Below are positions 9,889 through 20,293 of a DNA stretch of 64,000 nt, piece after piece. Origin of the DNA: Craspedostauros australis (Eukaryota; Bacillariophyta; Bacillariophyceae; Mastogloiales; Achnanthaceae); the NCBI GenBank assembly GCA_026770025.1, contig JAMXDE010000012.1:620001-684000 (forward strand), given 5' to 3'. The notes under the pieces are model-generated. The model was given only the letters and a program-made list of their open reading frames with translations. It searched no databases and was not told the DNA's origin. The translations under genes were made by a program, and so were the position numbers. Numbering within the stretch: the stretch's first letter is position 1; each line of letters begins with the position of its first letter.

Positions 9889-11329
9889 GGATAGTGATGT
9901 CCGGACTTGATGGTTGTGGTTGCGCAATGGTGAGGCGAACAGCGCAACGAGTGGGGGGAGGATGAAGACCACGATGGAGCTGGTGTGTGTCGAAAAGGGA
10001 TGACTTGTTGCTGAGATCAGATCAATGCGACGGGCTTTTTCGATGTGATTGATTGATTGCTTGGATGATCGTAGTCCCTTGATCTCATCTCTGTCTGCTT
10101 TTTATGAAGCGATCATCTTCTGTTTCGTGGTCGTTGGTGGTGGTATCCCGTGCTCCGTTTCACGCAGCGTGCATGGCATTACGTTGATTGTTGTTTCACG
10201 ATGTTTCTCATTTCATATTGCTTCCGCGATGTCGCTGTGATCACCCGATCTACTTTGGCATCAACGTGAACATCAGCTTGAACATTGTCTTGAACGTGAT
10301 CGTGGCCGTGACCGCGGCCGTGGCCAGCCACAGAAGGAGAAAGTTCATCGTGGGCGCAGGTGTCGGAAGTCATCATTGCCCAAACATCTTTGGAACGTGG
10401 AGACGATCGAAGATCCTGCGAGCGTGGTACGACTATGTTGCAAAGAATGAGAGTCAACACGAATCTGGAGAAACCGCTGGTATTACGTGTTGGATCGTGC
10501 CCGCTCTGTGGCGCCGAAATTGGTCACGGCCATCTTCTGCACTGCTGCTGCTGCTGTTGTTGTTGTTGTTCTCATCTGTTTTCCAGGAAGGTACGATGGA
10601 TCGGTTGCGTTCTTGTAGTGCCATGGCGACTGATGCCCCTCCTGAACGTAATTCTCCGCGTGTGCGTGGACGAGAGGAAGAACACGGCGGAAGTGTTCGT
10701 GCTGTGGGATCTCCGGCTGCTGATGCTACTACTTTGGATCTCTCTACTCGTTGGTCGATACTTCTGCTGGTACCACTTCTGCTGATAGCACTTCTACTCG
10801 TATGCACATCATCATCATTGTGTTTGTTGCAGCGTCGTCAGTTCCGTGGCTGGTGGTGCAATGGGGCATCCATGATCGTCATACGAGTGCTCATCTCACA
10901 CCACGCTTTTCCTCACTCTCTGTGTCATTCTTGTTCTCACGATGTTGTTTGTTGTCTTCTTGAGGGAGAAGCTCAGCGAACGCAAATGGCGAACATTTCT
11001 GAGTCAAGGGATCCGCGGATCCCTCCTCACACTCGCACGACTTGTTTGAGTGATGGGACCTCAAGATCGCATTCGAAACACTCACAACGACACAGGCCGC
11101 GCTACGACTCGTGCGCAAAGAGAGAGACAAAGAGAGGACCATGCGACCAAGACAAGACAACAACACACACCATTCCGCCCCATACTCGAGCACACTAACA
11201 ACAGACATCGAGTTGCCACTCATAGCAATACAAGGTATTGAAGACACACGATCGATATCTCTGCTGTAGATAGCTCAGACCACGCACTTCCTTAACAGCC
11301 AATCCAACGCCATCGACCATCCCCTCAAA
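9889..11329. other. Shared upstream region of the two divergent ankyrin genes, unit 1
   Basis: 1.44 kb between two divergent ankyrin genes, a possible bidirectional promoter. Open frames of up to 336 codons exist on both strands, but they overlap each other, rest on CTG/TTG repeats (about 10540-10575), and show no family. A minus-strand 93-codon frame (10460-10179) has a hydrophobic start and a His/Asp-rich tract (GHGRGHGHDHVQ); it is noted but not called. Confidence 0.4.
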
Positions 11330-12169
11330 ATGCCGAATGTCAAAGACCAACAACTCATTGATGCTGCCAGAGCAGGTGACTTGTCGGTGTTGAAGGAATG
11401 GAAGAAGCAGGACGAGACGCAGAACGAAGGAGTTGATGTCAACAAGGTTACAGACTGGGTTGGTTCCACTCCCCTACATGCGGCATGCCGCAACGGCCAG
11501 CTGGAGTGTGTGAAGTACCTCATCAAATCATGTGGGGCGGACGTCAACTGCCAAAACAACCCTGGTGACGCTCCCCTTCATTTCGCATGCGACCGTGGCT
11601 ACCTGGAGTGTGTGAAGTACCTCATCAAATCATGTGAGGCGAACATCAACTGCAAAGACAACCAGCGCAACACTCCCCTTCATCGGGCATGCTCCAACGG
11701 CCACATGGAGTGTGCGGAGTACCTCATCGAATCATGTGGAGCAAACATCAACTGCCAAAACAACAATGGTTCCACTTCCCTTCATTGGGCATGCATGTTC
11801 GGCAAGCTGGACTGTGTCAAGTACCTCATCGAATCATGTGGTGCTAACATCAGCTACAAAGACAACCATGGTGACACCCCCCTTCATTCGGCATGCTTTG
11901 GTGCCCAGTTGGAGTGTATCGAGTACCTCATCGAATCATGTGAGGCGAACATCAACTGCCAAACCAACCATGGTTGGACTCCCCTTCATTACGCATGCAG
12001 TGATGGCTACCTGGAGTGTATCGAGTACATCATTGGATCAGCCAATGCCGATGTCGACATACAAAACAACGGCAACAACACACCCCTCGATTTGCTCGAT
12101 GCAGAAGATTACGCCAAAATCAAGAGATTAATCATTAAGCGTCCCAGCCACCGCAACCCACAACTGTAA
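11330..12169 (+). CDS. Ankyrin-repeat protein (6-7 repeats), plus strand, copy 1
   Basis: ATG at 11330 begins MPNVKDQQLIDAARAGDLSVLKEW, a capping helix pair, followed by six good ankyrin repeats and one degenerate repeat. The consensus is G.TPLH.AC..G.LECVKYLIESC.ANINCQNN, with Cys-rich ends (SC, NC). It stops at TAA 12167 after 279 residues. The same frame continues past the stop for 50 codons as a Gln/Glu/Leu-rich coiled coil, and a BTB-like segment follows in another frame. The gene may therefore be the truncated front of an ankyrin-coil-BTB protein, or the ankyrin part may now stand alone. Its repeats differ from those of the minus-strand neighbour, so the two are not recent duplicates. 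Confidence 0.75.
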   Translation: MPNVKDQQLIDAARAGDLSVLKEWKKQDETQNEGVDVNKVTDWVGSTPLHAACRNGQLECVKYLIKSCGADVNCQNNPGDAPLHFACDRGYLECVKYLIKSCEANINCKDNQRNTPLHRACSNGHMECAEYLIESCGANINCQNNNGSTSLHWACMFGKLDCVKYLIESCGANISYKDNHGDTPLHSACFGAQLECIEYLIESCEANINCQTNHGWTPLHYACSDGYLECIEYIIGSANADVDIQNNGNNTPLDLLDAEDYAKIKRLIIKRPSHRNPQL

Positions 12170-13032
12170 CAACACTTGCAACAAAACGAGCAAGAGATTG
12201 AACCATTGCAACAACAGTTGGAACAGGAGGAGCATTTGCGACAACTATTGCAACAGAAGTTGAAGCTGAAGGAACAAGAGAATGAACAACCACAAGAACA
12301 GTTGAGACAGCAATTGAAGTGAAAGAAGCAAGAGAATGAACACAAACACAGTACCCACAAGAGGACCAACATCAGCACTTGGGAAGACCGGCCCAGATCC
12401 TTTCAACTGAGGACAGGACAGACACGATCTTCTTGTGTGGACAAGGCGATGAACAACAACCAATCAAGGCAAGCTCTGAAGTTCTCATGATCACCGTCCC
12501 ATCCATTGAGACACTGATCGACAAAGGAACCCAACTTCACCGCGCGAATGATGACGCTCACAACGGAACTGAACCCATCCAAACAACCGTCTCTCTTCCC
12601 AACCTTCAACCAAAACACGTCCGATACGTCCACCAATGCATCTACACAGGCGAGATATCCTTCGACAACAACACTCATGACGACAACGCCAATACCGGCG
12701 ACACAAACCAGCCAACTACCACCCTCAATGGACAGGACGATCTGCAACAGCTGATCCTTGTGGCCAACGAGATCGGCTTCTGGCGACTCAAGCTTGTTCT
12801 TGAAGCAGAGTTGGTCCGTAAGCACATCACAAAGGACAACATGATAGATGCGTTGATATTCGCCGATCAACACAACTGCGTGGTGTTGAAGGATGCAGCA
12901 ATGAGAATGGCAGCTGAAAGTGAGAAAGATATGTTCACTCATCCAGATTTCAGCAAGCTGATTCCACACCATCAACTGATGGGAGGCATTCATGTCCTTC
13001 GCAGCGGGGAAATGGTGACCCGATTGAGGTGA
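12170..13032 (+). pseudogene. Coiled-coil and BTB/BACK-like remnant following the ankyrin gene, copy 1
   Basis: Directly after the TAA at 12167 the same frame reads QHLQQNEQEIEPLQQQLEQE and on to TGA at 12320. From about 12335 a second frame, ending at TGA 13030, reads EDRTDTIFLCGQGDEQQPIK, then VRYVHQCIYTGEISF, and DNMIDALIFADQHNCVVLKD. This is the order of a BTB/POZ domain (IYTG strand-helix) and BACK-like helices (IDALIFADQHN..LK) of plant-type BTB adaptors of CUL3 ubiquitin ligases. The first ATG in this frame (12487) would cut off the BTB start, so it is unlikely to be a gene alone. A third frame after 13032 stays open with VVDEDEGAAQMDSYIDRVV. The reading is that one ankyrin-coil-BTB gene has been broken by two stops and a frame change; unseen introns are a less likely alternative. 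Confidence 0.6.
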
Positions 13033-15389
13033 TGATGAGCATGGTGGCATGTCCATTATGGAGTTGCACAAGGTTGTGGATGAAGACGAGGGTGCTGCGC
13101 AGATGGATTCGTACATAGATCGCGTCGTGCGTTCCATCACATCCTCCAGGGTGGCTGAGAGCGACGGCGCTGCCGAGGAAGCGAAATGAGCACCAACGGC
13201 AACAACAGCAGACTGAGGAGCAAGCATGTCATGGAATGAAGAAGATGAATTAGATGAGGAATCAGAGTATTACAAGTAACTACAGTGCAAGCAGGTGATC
13301 AGTGACCCATTCAATGGCACGCCGCACATGCCGAGCCATTCATCAGTGCAACAATTTTGCTTGCATTCAGTGAAAAGACGAAGGTTGATTTGCACGCTGT
13401 GCTCGCTTTGCAATTGCTGTGCTTTGTGTTGTGGATAGTATTATACTGCATACCAGAATCGCCAGAGTGTTATGCTTTTGGTCTGGTTTTGTGACGTCTC
13501 GATCTGATAGGAAGATCCGATTGATGCTGGTGCGATGGTGAACTAGCAAGGAGCACGGAACGTCAGCACAACCGAGCCTTGAGCAGATCCATTGCCAACG
13601 GCTCTGGCTGACGTACGTACATCAACTGATGAAGCATGCGTCCCGTCCACTCGAAATCAAGTCCGATATTCTTGCCTGATGCCACTGCCGCACAGTTTAC
13701 GCAAGCCAATTCTACCACAACCGTCCGGGAAAGCAAAGAGTGCATGGGGAAGATGCGAAACGCAATACATGTCCTCCGAAGGTAGAGCAGGAACATTCAT
13801 TCCAGTCCGCTACATTTCGGGCAGCGCGTTGGAACTTGTGCCGCGGATCTGCTGATGTTTTGATGGCTACAAGCCTTCACAACGCACTGCTGTGCCCGTC
13901 ACTTGAGAGACTTCATTGGGGATGACTCGTCGGACATGTTGTAAGGTACTCATGTCATCGGTTGCCTGATGTTCTCATCTCAGTTGGATGTAGATTGCGG
14001 GGAAGATGTTGGTCATTTTTTGCCAATCCTCTCCTTCATCGTCGCCTGGCATGCAATTACCGCCTCCACAGCAGAACTGGTGCTGGATTCATCGGCGACG
14101 GCAGTCGTTGCTTTCCGAATTCCTGATCTGTGTGTGTGTTTTCCAATCCATGACACTTGATCAAGTGCCGAGTACGAATGCTGGCGTTGGCAACTGTGAG
14201 CTGGCCATGTGGAAGCATCCTCCATCCATGGTTGCTCGACATGCAGGCACGCTTGCAGCGCTTCTCTGCTTCGTGCAGTTGTGTTGTATTCTGCTCTGGA
14301 GCATGTCAAGCAACCGCGGTTGCTGAAGTATTGCCGAGGATCAGCATGCCTGGTTCGTGCTGCGCATCCTCGGGCTTCTTGGATCTGCGACGCCGGTTGC
14401 TGGTCGCAATTTTCAATGTGATCCCAATCATCAATCCTCGTGGTGAAGGAGCCGATATTGATGATACCGCTGACCATGGTGGCATGAGCTGCATCCGCGG
14501 ACCTTCACATCGTGATCATCATGATCGTCGTGACTTCATTCGCGATGATGGAGTCGTCATGAGATTGTTGAATGCGTTGCTGGCATACTTGCAGAAGCAA
14601 TGCTGTGTTCTGCATTTCTCCATCTCTCTGTCTCGCATCACCTTCTCTTGATCATGGCCTTCGCTTGTCGTCACGTCTCGTCATGTCCTGTCATGCTTCA
14701 TCTCTTCTCTTCACTCCACGGATGGATCTCTGTCAACTCGATTGTCATGCGGTCATCATTGGCAACGCCGCGCTTCATCGACGCTCATCAATAGCAGTGG
14801 CACTTCGTTCCACCTTCATCTGCCATCCTCGTCCCACACCACATCACACCACACGACCATGTCCATTCCTCTTCATGCCATCCCCACCGCCGTAACCGTT
14901 GTCTCATCTCATGTCTGCCATTCTGGCGAACAAGAAGAGAAGCCACAATTTTGGTGATCTGCGCGCCATTTTTGTTCTTGTTTGGTTGTATCCAAATGAG
15001 TCCCTAACTTCCATGATCGAAGTTCGTGATCCATTCAGATGGGTCGATAAAGGTATCCACAAAGATCCGTCACAACCATCAAACCGCGTCTCCAACTCCT
15101 CTCTCTCGTGTGCGCATCTCATCCGAGCAACATCATTGAACCACTGGATGAAGCAGGTCCGAAGGCATCCATCAAGCTGAAGTATTCTGCGCTACCAATG
15201 CAGTAAGCGAGGCAGCATCCAGCTTTGAATCAACGGATGCAACGATGGAGTTGAGCATTCCTGTGTGATCGTGGAGTGGACCAAAACGAAATGGTGTCAA
15301 ATCAGGATCTCTGCTGTCCGCATGAGTGCGGTGGACACACCGACTATTCTCATTCGTACTCGCATGGTAATCTATTGTTTGGTGATCTC
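13033..15389. other. Right part of unit 1, no recognisable gene
   Basis: 2.36 kb with many short open frames and no family signature. Two minus-strand frames look slightly coding-like but match nothing I know: 14477-14013 (154 codons, ATG) and about 15350-15190 (ends ALVAQNTSA, no ATG). They are recorded here and not called as genes. The same sequence fills 27847-30203 in unit 2. Confidence 0.4.
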
Positions 15390-15551
15390 ATGTATTGAGT
15401 TCTATTCTATGATATGTTTGTGTATGGTGAAAAATGTGTGCGTCTGTATGTAGACGGGCAGTGTGATGCTGTGGTATTCATGGTTGCGTACTCGTTCGGC
15501 GATTGACTGCAACCGCATCTGCGACTTCAAGTCTAAGCGCAGGAAAGCAAG

Positions 15552-16878
15552 TTACTGAACCATCATGGCTGGCAGCACCTTGTGCAGAACAGGACTGAAC
15601 CATTGCTGGACGATGTCCCTCGATCCGTACCATCTCGATTCCGAGGCTTCGGATGCGTCAGATGTGTGTTGATCGTGCTCATGTTGATGCTGATGCTGGT
15701 TCTGCAGCATGGAGGTGTGGTACACGTTGTCCAAGGTGATCTGGAGATTGGAACCCTCCAGGTGCGCAAGCGGGACAGGGACGATGCCATCGCCGTCCTG
15801 GTGTCCTTGACCAGACAGCAACTTGTACGATTGGTACGCAAGCATGTGATCAGCATCTGGCTGTGAGGTGATGGTGTTTGGAGAAGGGATGTGTGCTTGC
15901 TGCTGCTCGACGTTCAATGCGGATCCGGCAGCAGACACGTAGAAGAGACGGTCGTTGAAGAAGGCACCTGGGAAGGTGTCGTGAACGATACGGAGTGCAC
16001 CGCCGGTGATGTCAACGGAGCCCTTGGGGCATGGGATGTGGGGAGACCCGAGCGTGACGATTCCCAGGATGCTGTCGATGTCAATCTGCAGATCCTTGCC
16101 GTTGGTGTCGTCCATTCCGTATCCGACAGCGGCTCTGTTTGTTGGAAGGAGGCGAATGGTGAATGGTGAATGATGAACGTGATGATGCATGGAGGGAGAA
16201 CGCGAGGGGTGATAGTGTGAGTGAAATGAATGGAGTAGAGCAGAGTAAAGCAGAACACTGAAGCATGCACAGGAGCAGTCGCACAGGAGCAAAGCCGCAC
16301 CAAACTCACCTTGCGAGCCAGCCACCGGCGGAGTGTCCCACCAGGATGATCTTGGCGGTCGTGCCTTCCTCGTTGGCGACATTCTGGATTCTCTTGACCT
16401 CTTTCGCCACCTTCTGAAGGTACCATCGGTACGCCCACTTGGTTGCTGGTGCCTTGAAGGTCATGAAGTCGAGATCGCACATGCCGAATGCAATGGTCTG
16501 TGCCCAATCATGTCGCTGGAGTGGCAGGACGTGGATGTGATCCATTGCGTTGGTCATATCGTTGTCGTTGTTGTTGTTGTCGTTGTCGTTGCTCCACCAT
16601 CCAGCGTCGATGGCTTGCTGTGCGATGTTGGGAACCAGGTCGTCGACGTAGTCGCTGGCTGCGGTTGCGAAGCCTGGAAGAACGAGGACGTGCGTTTGCT
16701 GTGGATTGATGTGAGTTGCCGTGGCGGCTGGTGGCGGTCCTTGTCGTGTGTGTGTGGTTGATGTTTTTGACGCCGATGGCGTGTTGTGTGTCACCCACGC
16801 TTGGCAGTTTGTGATGGAGTTGCACAGACACAGCAGCGTGAGTGCGATGAGTGCCGTCGTGTTGTTGTATGCTGTCAT
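15552..16878 (-). CDS. Plastid-type alpha/beta hydrolase, copy 2
   Basis: Exons 16878-16310 and 16134-15552, with the same intron as copy 1. The 383-residue protein has the GHSAGG elbow (Ser183), GDGIVP (Asp305) and NVYHTS (His329). It carries Ala12 and Asn166, unlike copy 1, and is identical to copy 3. By chance the frame stays open far upstream of the ATG, to 17298; the ATG at 16878 is kept because the signal peptide starts there and copy 1 lacks that upstream extension. Confidence 0.75.
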
Positions 16879-18850
16879 TGCGGTTGTAGTTGTTGTTGTT
16901 GCGGTTTGTGGAGTGGATGGGTTTGTATTTTGTGAGAGGAAGGTCGAGCTGTTTTGTTTTGTTTTGCTTCCCACAGACACCACAGAGAGGATGAAGAAGG
17001 TACCAGCTTGCCGACCCAAGAGCGGCAACCTCCGCAATCTGTCATACAGGTTCCAGTCATGGCGGAATACATGCGGGTGCAGAGAACACAACGCCTGGAG
17101 CAGTCTCAACCACACTTCCATCCCCAAGCATTGGTCTTGTTCGGCACGCAGGAAATAGAGGTGGGACCACAAGCAGCGAGTACCGCAAAACACACGAAGT
17201 TGGGTGTTGTGTGGCGAAAGTGAGCTTCGTGCAAACGTTTGGAAACAGGAACACCGGTTTGTCATGAATTCGTTGCCACGTCCATCCTCGATGGCCAATC
17301 AGAAGCCTCTACCAGTCTTCCGTCAACACAACTCCAATGGCCTCACACCCAACCACGAACAACACGTTACGAAAGACAACATCCCTTCTCCCCACACAAC
17401 AAGAACAACAACAATACGAGATGCACAGTTGGGCGTGCTGGTAGTGAATGACTTATCCTGCCCATTCCAACTGTTAATTGGTTCTCGGAGAAACCCCATA
17501 AATCCGCAAACATCATCATCATTGCGCAATGCGTACCCAAGAGAACAACAAGACAGCAGGTCATTCGCGACTCAACCAGTTCACATTTTCACCACGAAAG
17601 ATGGAGCAAACTGGTTGCAGAGCAACTGAAGAGAGGACGATGGATGGTATGCATGGTATGGATGGCGACGATGGTACTGGTCTGTATGATTGGATCCGTA
17701 TCACCATGATGATGATGATCAGAAGCACGCGAGACGTCGCATTGTCGCCAGTCTATCACTGTGCGGGTCTCCGTTCTCGCCTTTGCAGTTGCGGATGCTG
17801 CCGCGGTCGCCCGCCACAACTGTACGCCATACTCGGACTCAAATAGAGAGGTACACAGAGTAGCTGGTCGTCAAGTGTCGCACGATTGGTGACGGTGCTC
17901 AAGCTGCTGTTCCCTGTCAATCCTCCATCATCACGAAAGCTGCTGGACTACTGGGTTGCATGTACAGGCTTCGAACATGTGTAGGTCGTCTGTGTGGATG
18001 ATGAGACGTGCGCATCTGTCGGAGTATGAATACATGGTGAGAGAGAAGAGGAGGAAGGATGGCACGATCAGGAGGATGTCCATGGTTCGGACTTGCAGCG
18101 CGCGAGTATCGTGCTGTTTTGTGTTGCTTGGCGTGACGGCATCCATGGACTGGTATGCATGGTGAGGAGTTTTGCGTTGTCACTCTGCCTTTGCTTGGGC
18201 CAAAGTATGTGGTATGTGGTATGTGATTTGATTTGGGATTGGGATCACCACACAAGACCAACCCCTCCGGATTCACCGGTGTTGTTGCATCATTGCTCTG
18301 GCCTTGTTCGGGCCTGGTTGAGTGTTTGTGTGTGGGCACCAATTGTTCGCCGCTGGCATGAACTGGTGAATGACGTGTTTCGACAGCCAACCAGATCGCT
18401 TCTCCACATTTCGGGATTGGCAATTGAATTTTGTTGGGAGAAGGGAGACGATAAGTGGGGATTGGTCAAACTGGTGGCGTTGCTGTGAATGGCGATTCTA
18501 CATAGAGTATTATGACGCTAACGCCCACGAACCATACAAATGATGTCACGAACGAATGCAATTCACGTTGTTGCTGTGCCCGTTGTGCCCGTTGTGTTTT
18601 TGGCTTGTCGTTCTTGTCCCTCTGTGCAGTCTTCTCCATTGTGGTTGTGCTCGTGAATGTGCGCAACTGTGCGTTGGTGTGGATTCTTCCGATGTCCATC
18701 CTCTCCTCACAAAATCAAAAGCAACACAAACACAACAGCCACAACAACAGCAACAACAACCACAACAACAACAACGAAGCAAAAGAGGACAATCAGACTC
18801 CACCAAATCAACAACACACAACACACACACACAACACACACAATACAATC
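16879..18850. other. Divergent intergenic region of unit 2
   Basis: Counterpart of the unit 1 region at 2029-4036, but 36 bases shorter in its first part and with scattered base changes up to about 18045. No gene is called. It probably holds the promoters of the hydrolase and the lumen protein. Confidence 0.5.
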
Positions 18851-19738
18851 ATGATCATGAACAGCAACAGCAAGCCAACCACATCCAGTGTCAAGCTCTC
18901 CCTTTTCCTTGGACTCCTCGTCCTCGCAGCACCATGCGCCAACAACCAAGCACAGGCATTCACCACAAGACAGCCAGCATCAGCCAACACCCAGCTCTTC
19001 GCCACCATGTTCGAGTCCGAGCAACCATCGGCATCCCGTTTCGCATTCCTCCAGAACGCCAGACAAGCCATCTCATCCAACGTGCCACAACAATCATTCC
19101 AGGATGCAGCCACACCTGCCGATCCTCTCTGGAGCACCACCGCCAACGCTGACGCCACACCATCCCTGCCATCAACGTCGACATCCCGACGTGCATGGAT
19201 GCATTCCATGGCCGCATTGGCCGTCGCCGCCACATGCACAACGGAACAGAAGCAGCTCAACCTGTCGGACGAGCAACTGGCACAGATCATCATCAGCGAC
19301 ATCGTCAACAAGAAGTCGCTCGTCACCGCCGATGTCACCAAATCCATCTATGACGAGCAGGCCACCTTCAAGGACGGATCCGACCTTGACGGCAAGTACT
19401 ACCGCGAGCAATGGGTCCGCGGCTGCCGCATGCTCTTTGACGCAGCTGAATGCGAGTCGCGACTCATCGAGGACACCCTTTCGGTGACCAAGCACGCCGT
19501 GACCTTCCGCTTCGAGGAGGACTTGACATTCCGCGGTCCATTCTCGCCCAAGTGCTTCCTGAGCGGAACCGTCGTCATGAAGCGCTGCCCAGTGTCCGGA
19601 CTGATCAAGTCTTACGAGGAGATCTGGGACAAGGATGTGTCAAGCATCGTGAAGTCTGCGAAGCTTCAGGGCGGCAACCGCATGACCGACCTCTTCATGG
19701 CTCGTCTTCAGTCTTCGGATGACAGTGTCATGGCATAA
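18851..19738 (+). CDS. Probable thylakoid-lumen SnoaL/NTF2-like protein, copy 2
   Basis: The protein is identical to copy 1: 295 residues, signal peptide with AQA|F site, twin-Arg second signal (SRRAWM, 112-117) and SnoaL-like domain. It lies inside the ~2.8 kb core that is the same in all three units. Confidence 0.7.
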   Translation: MIMNSNSKPTTSSVKLSLFLGLLVLAAPCANNQAQAFTTRQPASANTQLFATMFESEQPSASRFAFLQNARQAISSNVPQQSFQDAATPADPLWSTTANADATPSLPSTSTSRRAWMHSMAALAVAATCTTEQKQLNLSDEQLAQIIISDIVNKKSLVTADVTKSIYDEQATFKDGSDLDGKYYREQWVRGCRMLFDAAECESRLIEDTLSVTKHAVTFRFEEDLTFRGPFSPKCFLSGTVVMKRCPVSGLIKSYEEIWDKDVSSIVKSAKLQGGNRMTDLFMARLQSSDDSVMA

Positions 19739-20293
19739 ACCAATGCGCTGCAGCACGACGAGGCTTGTTGTGAATCCTCACGCATCCCCGTGCACATACA
19801 TTCTCGCACATCTCCACACGCAATTTTTCACGCAAGGAAGTGAATCTCATCACGACCGAGCACCAACACCAATACAGCAACCATCTACACAGCAACCATA
19901 CAGCACCCCATACACCATAGAACATAGAACATAGAATACAATAGAATACACTCAATAGAATACAATAGAATACAACAAAAAATACAATACACAATCAACC
20001 ACTCTACAATCATCATCTTGTGTTCGCAGAGCGTTGAGCAGTCTACTCTCTGCCATGGTGTCAAAATCACGCCACAAATCGCTTTGTCCTCAATGTGTGC
20101 GCGTCTCCATGCGATCGTTTCACATCCGTTTTGTTCGAAACCAATGCGTTCCACCGACAGCATACGACCACGTACAACCACACATGCCTTCACGACATTC
20201 ATTGAACCTGACTTTGCATCACTCACAATTTCAACCATTGCAATCTCTGCAATGCATCGCAGCAACAAGAAGCAACAAACAACAACAGCCAAG
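19739..20293. other. Spacer between lumen-protein gene and SIT, unit 2
   Basis: Identical to 4925-5479. No gene is seen, and the ATAGAATACA-type repeat cluster is at 19917-19984. Confidence 0.6.

Larger units (their letters stand above)
525..15389 (+). repeat. Tandem array, unit 1 (complete)
   Basis: First of three direct copies of a ~14.8 kb segment. The offset to unit 2 is 14865 at the left edge, 14850 over the hydrolase gene and 14814 from about 3.1 kb on, so unit 1 has 15 extra bases near 540-555 and 36 extra bases between 2030 and 3100. Base differences from unit 2 are scattered from 525 to about 3231. After that the two units look identical except T at 6189 against C at 21003. Unit 1 contains a hydrolase, a lumen protein, a SIT pseudogene with solo LTR, two ankyrin genes and a BTB remnant. 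Confidence 0.95.

Noticed and set aside
10188-11198. 336-codon plus-strand frame between the ankyrin genes
   Set aside because: It has no family signature, overlaps open frames on both strands, contains a CTG/TTG-repeat Leu run, and lies in the presumed promoter region.
14013-14477. 154-codon minus-strand frame in the right part of unit 1 (copy at 28827-29291)
   Set aside because: It starts with ATG but shows no domain, signal or repeat. Competing frames overlap it.
16879-17298. 140-residue N-terminal extension of hydrolase copy 2 (and copy 3)
   Set aside because: Unit 1 does not share the open frame, and the extension would hide the signal peptide.
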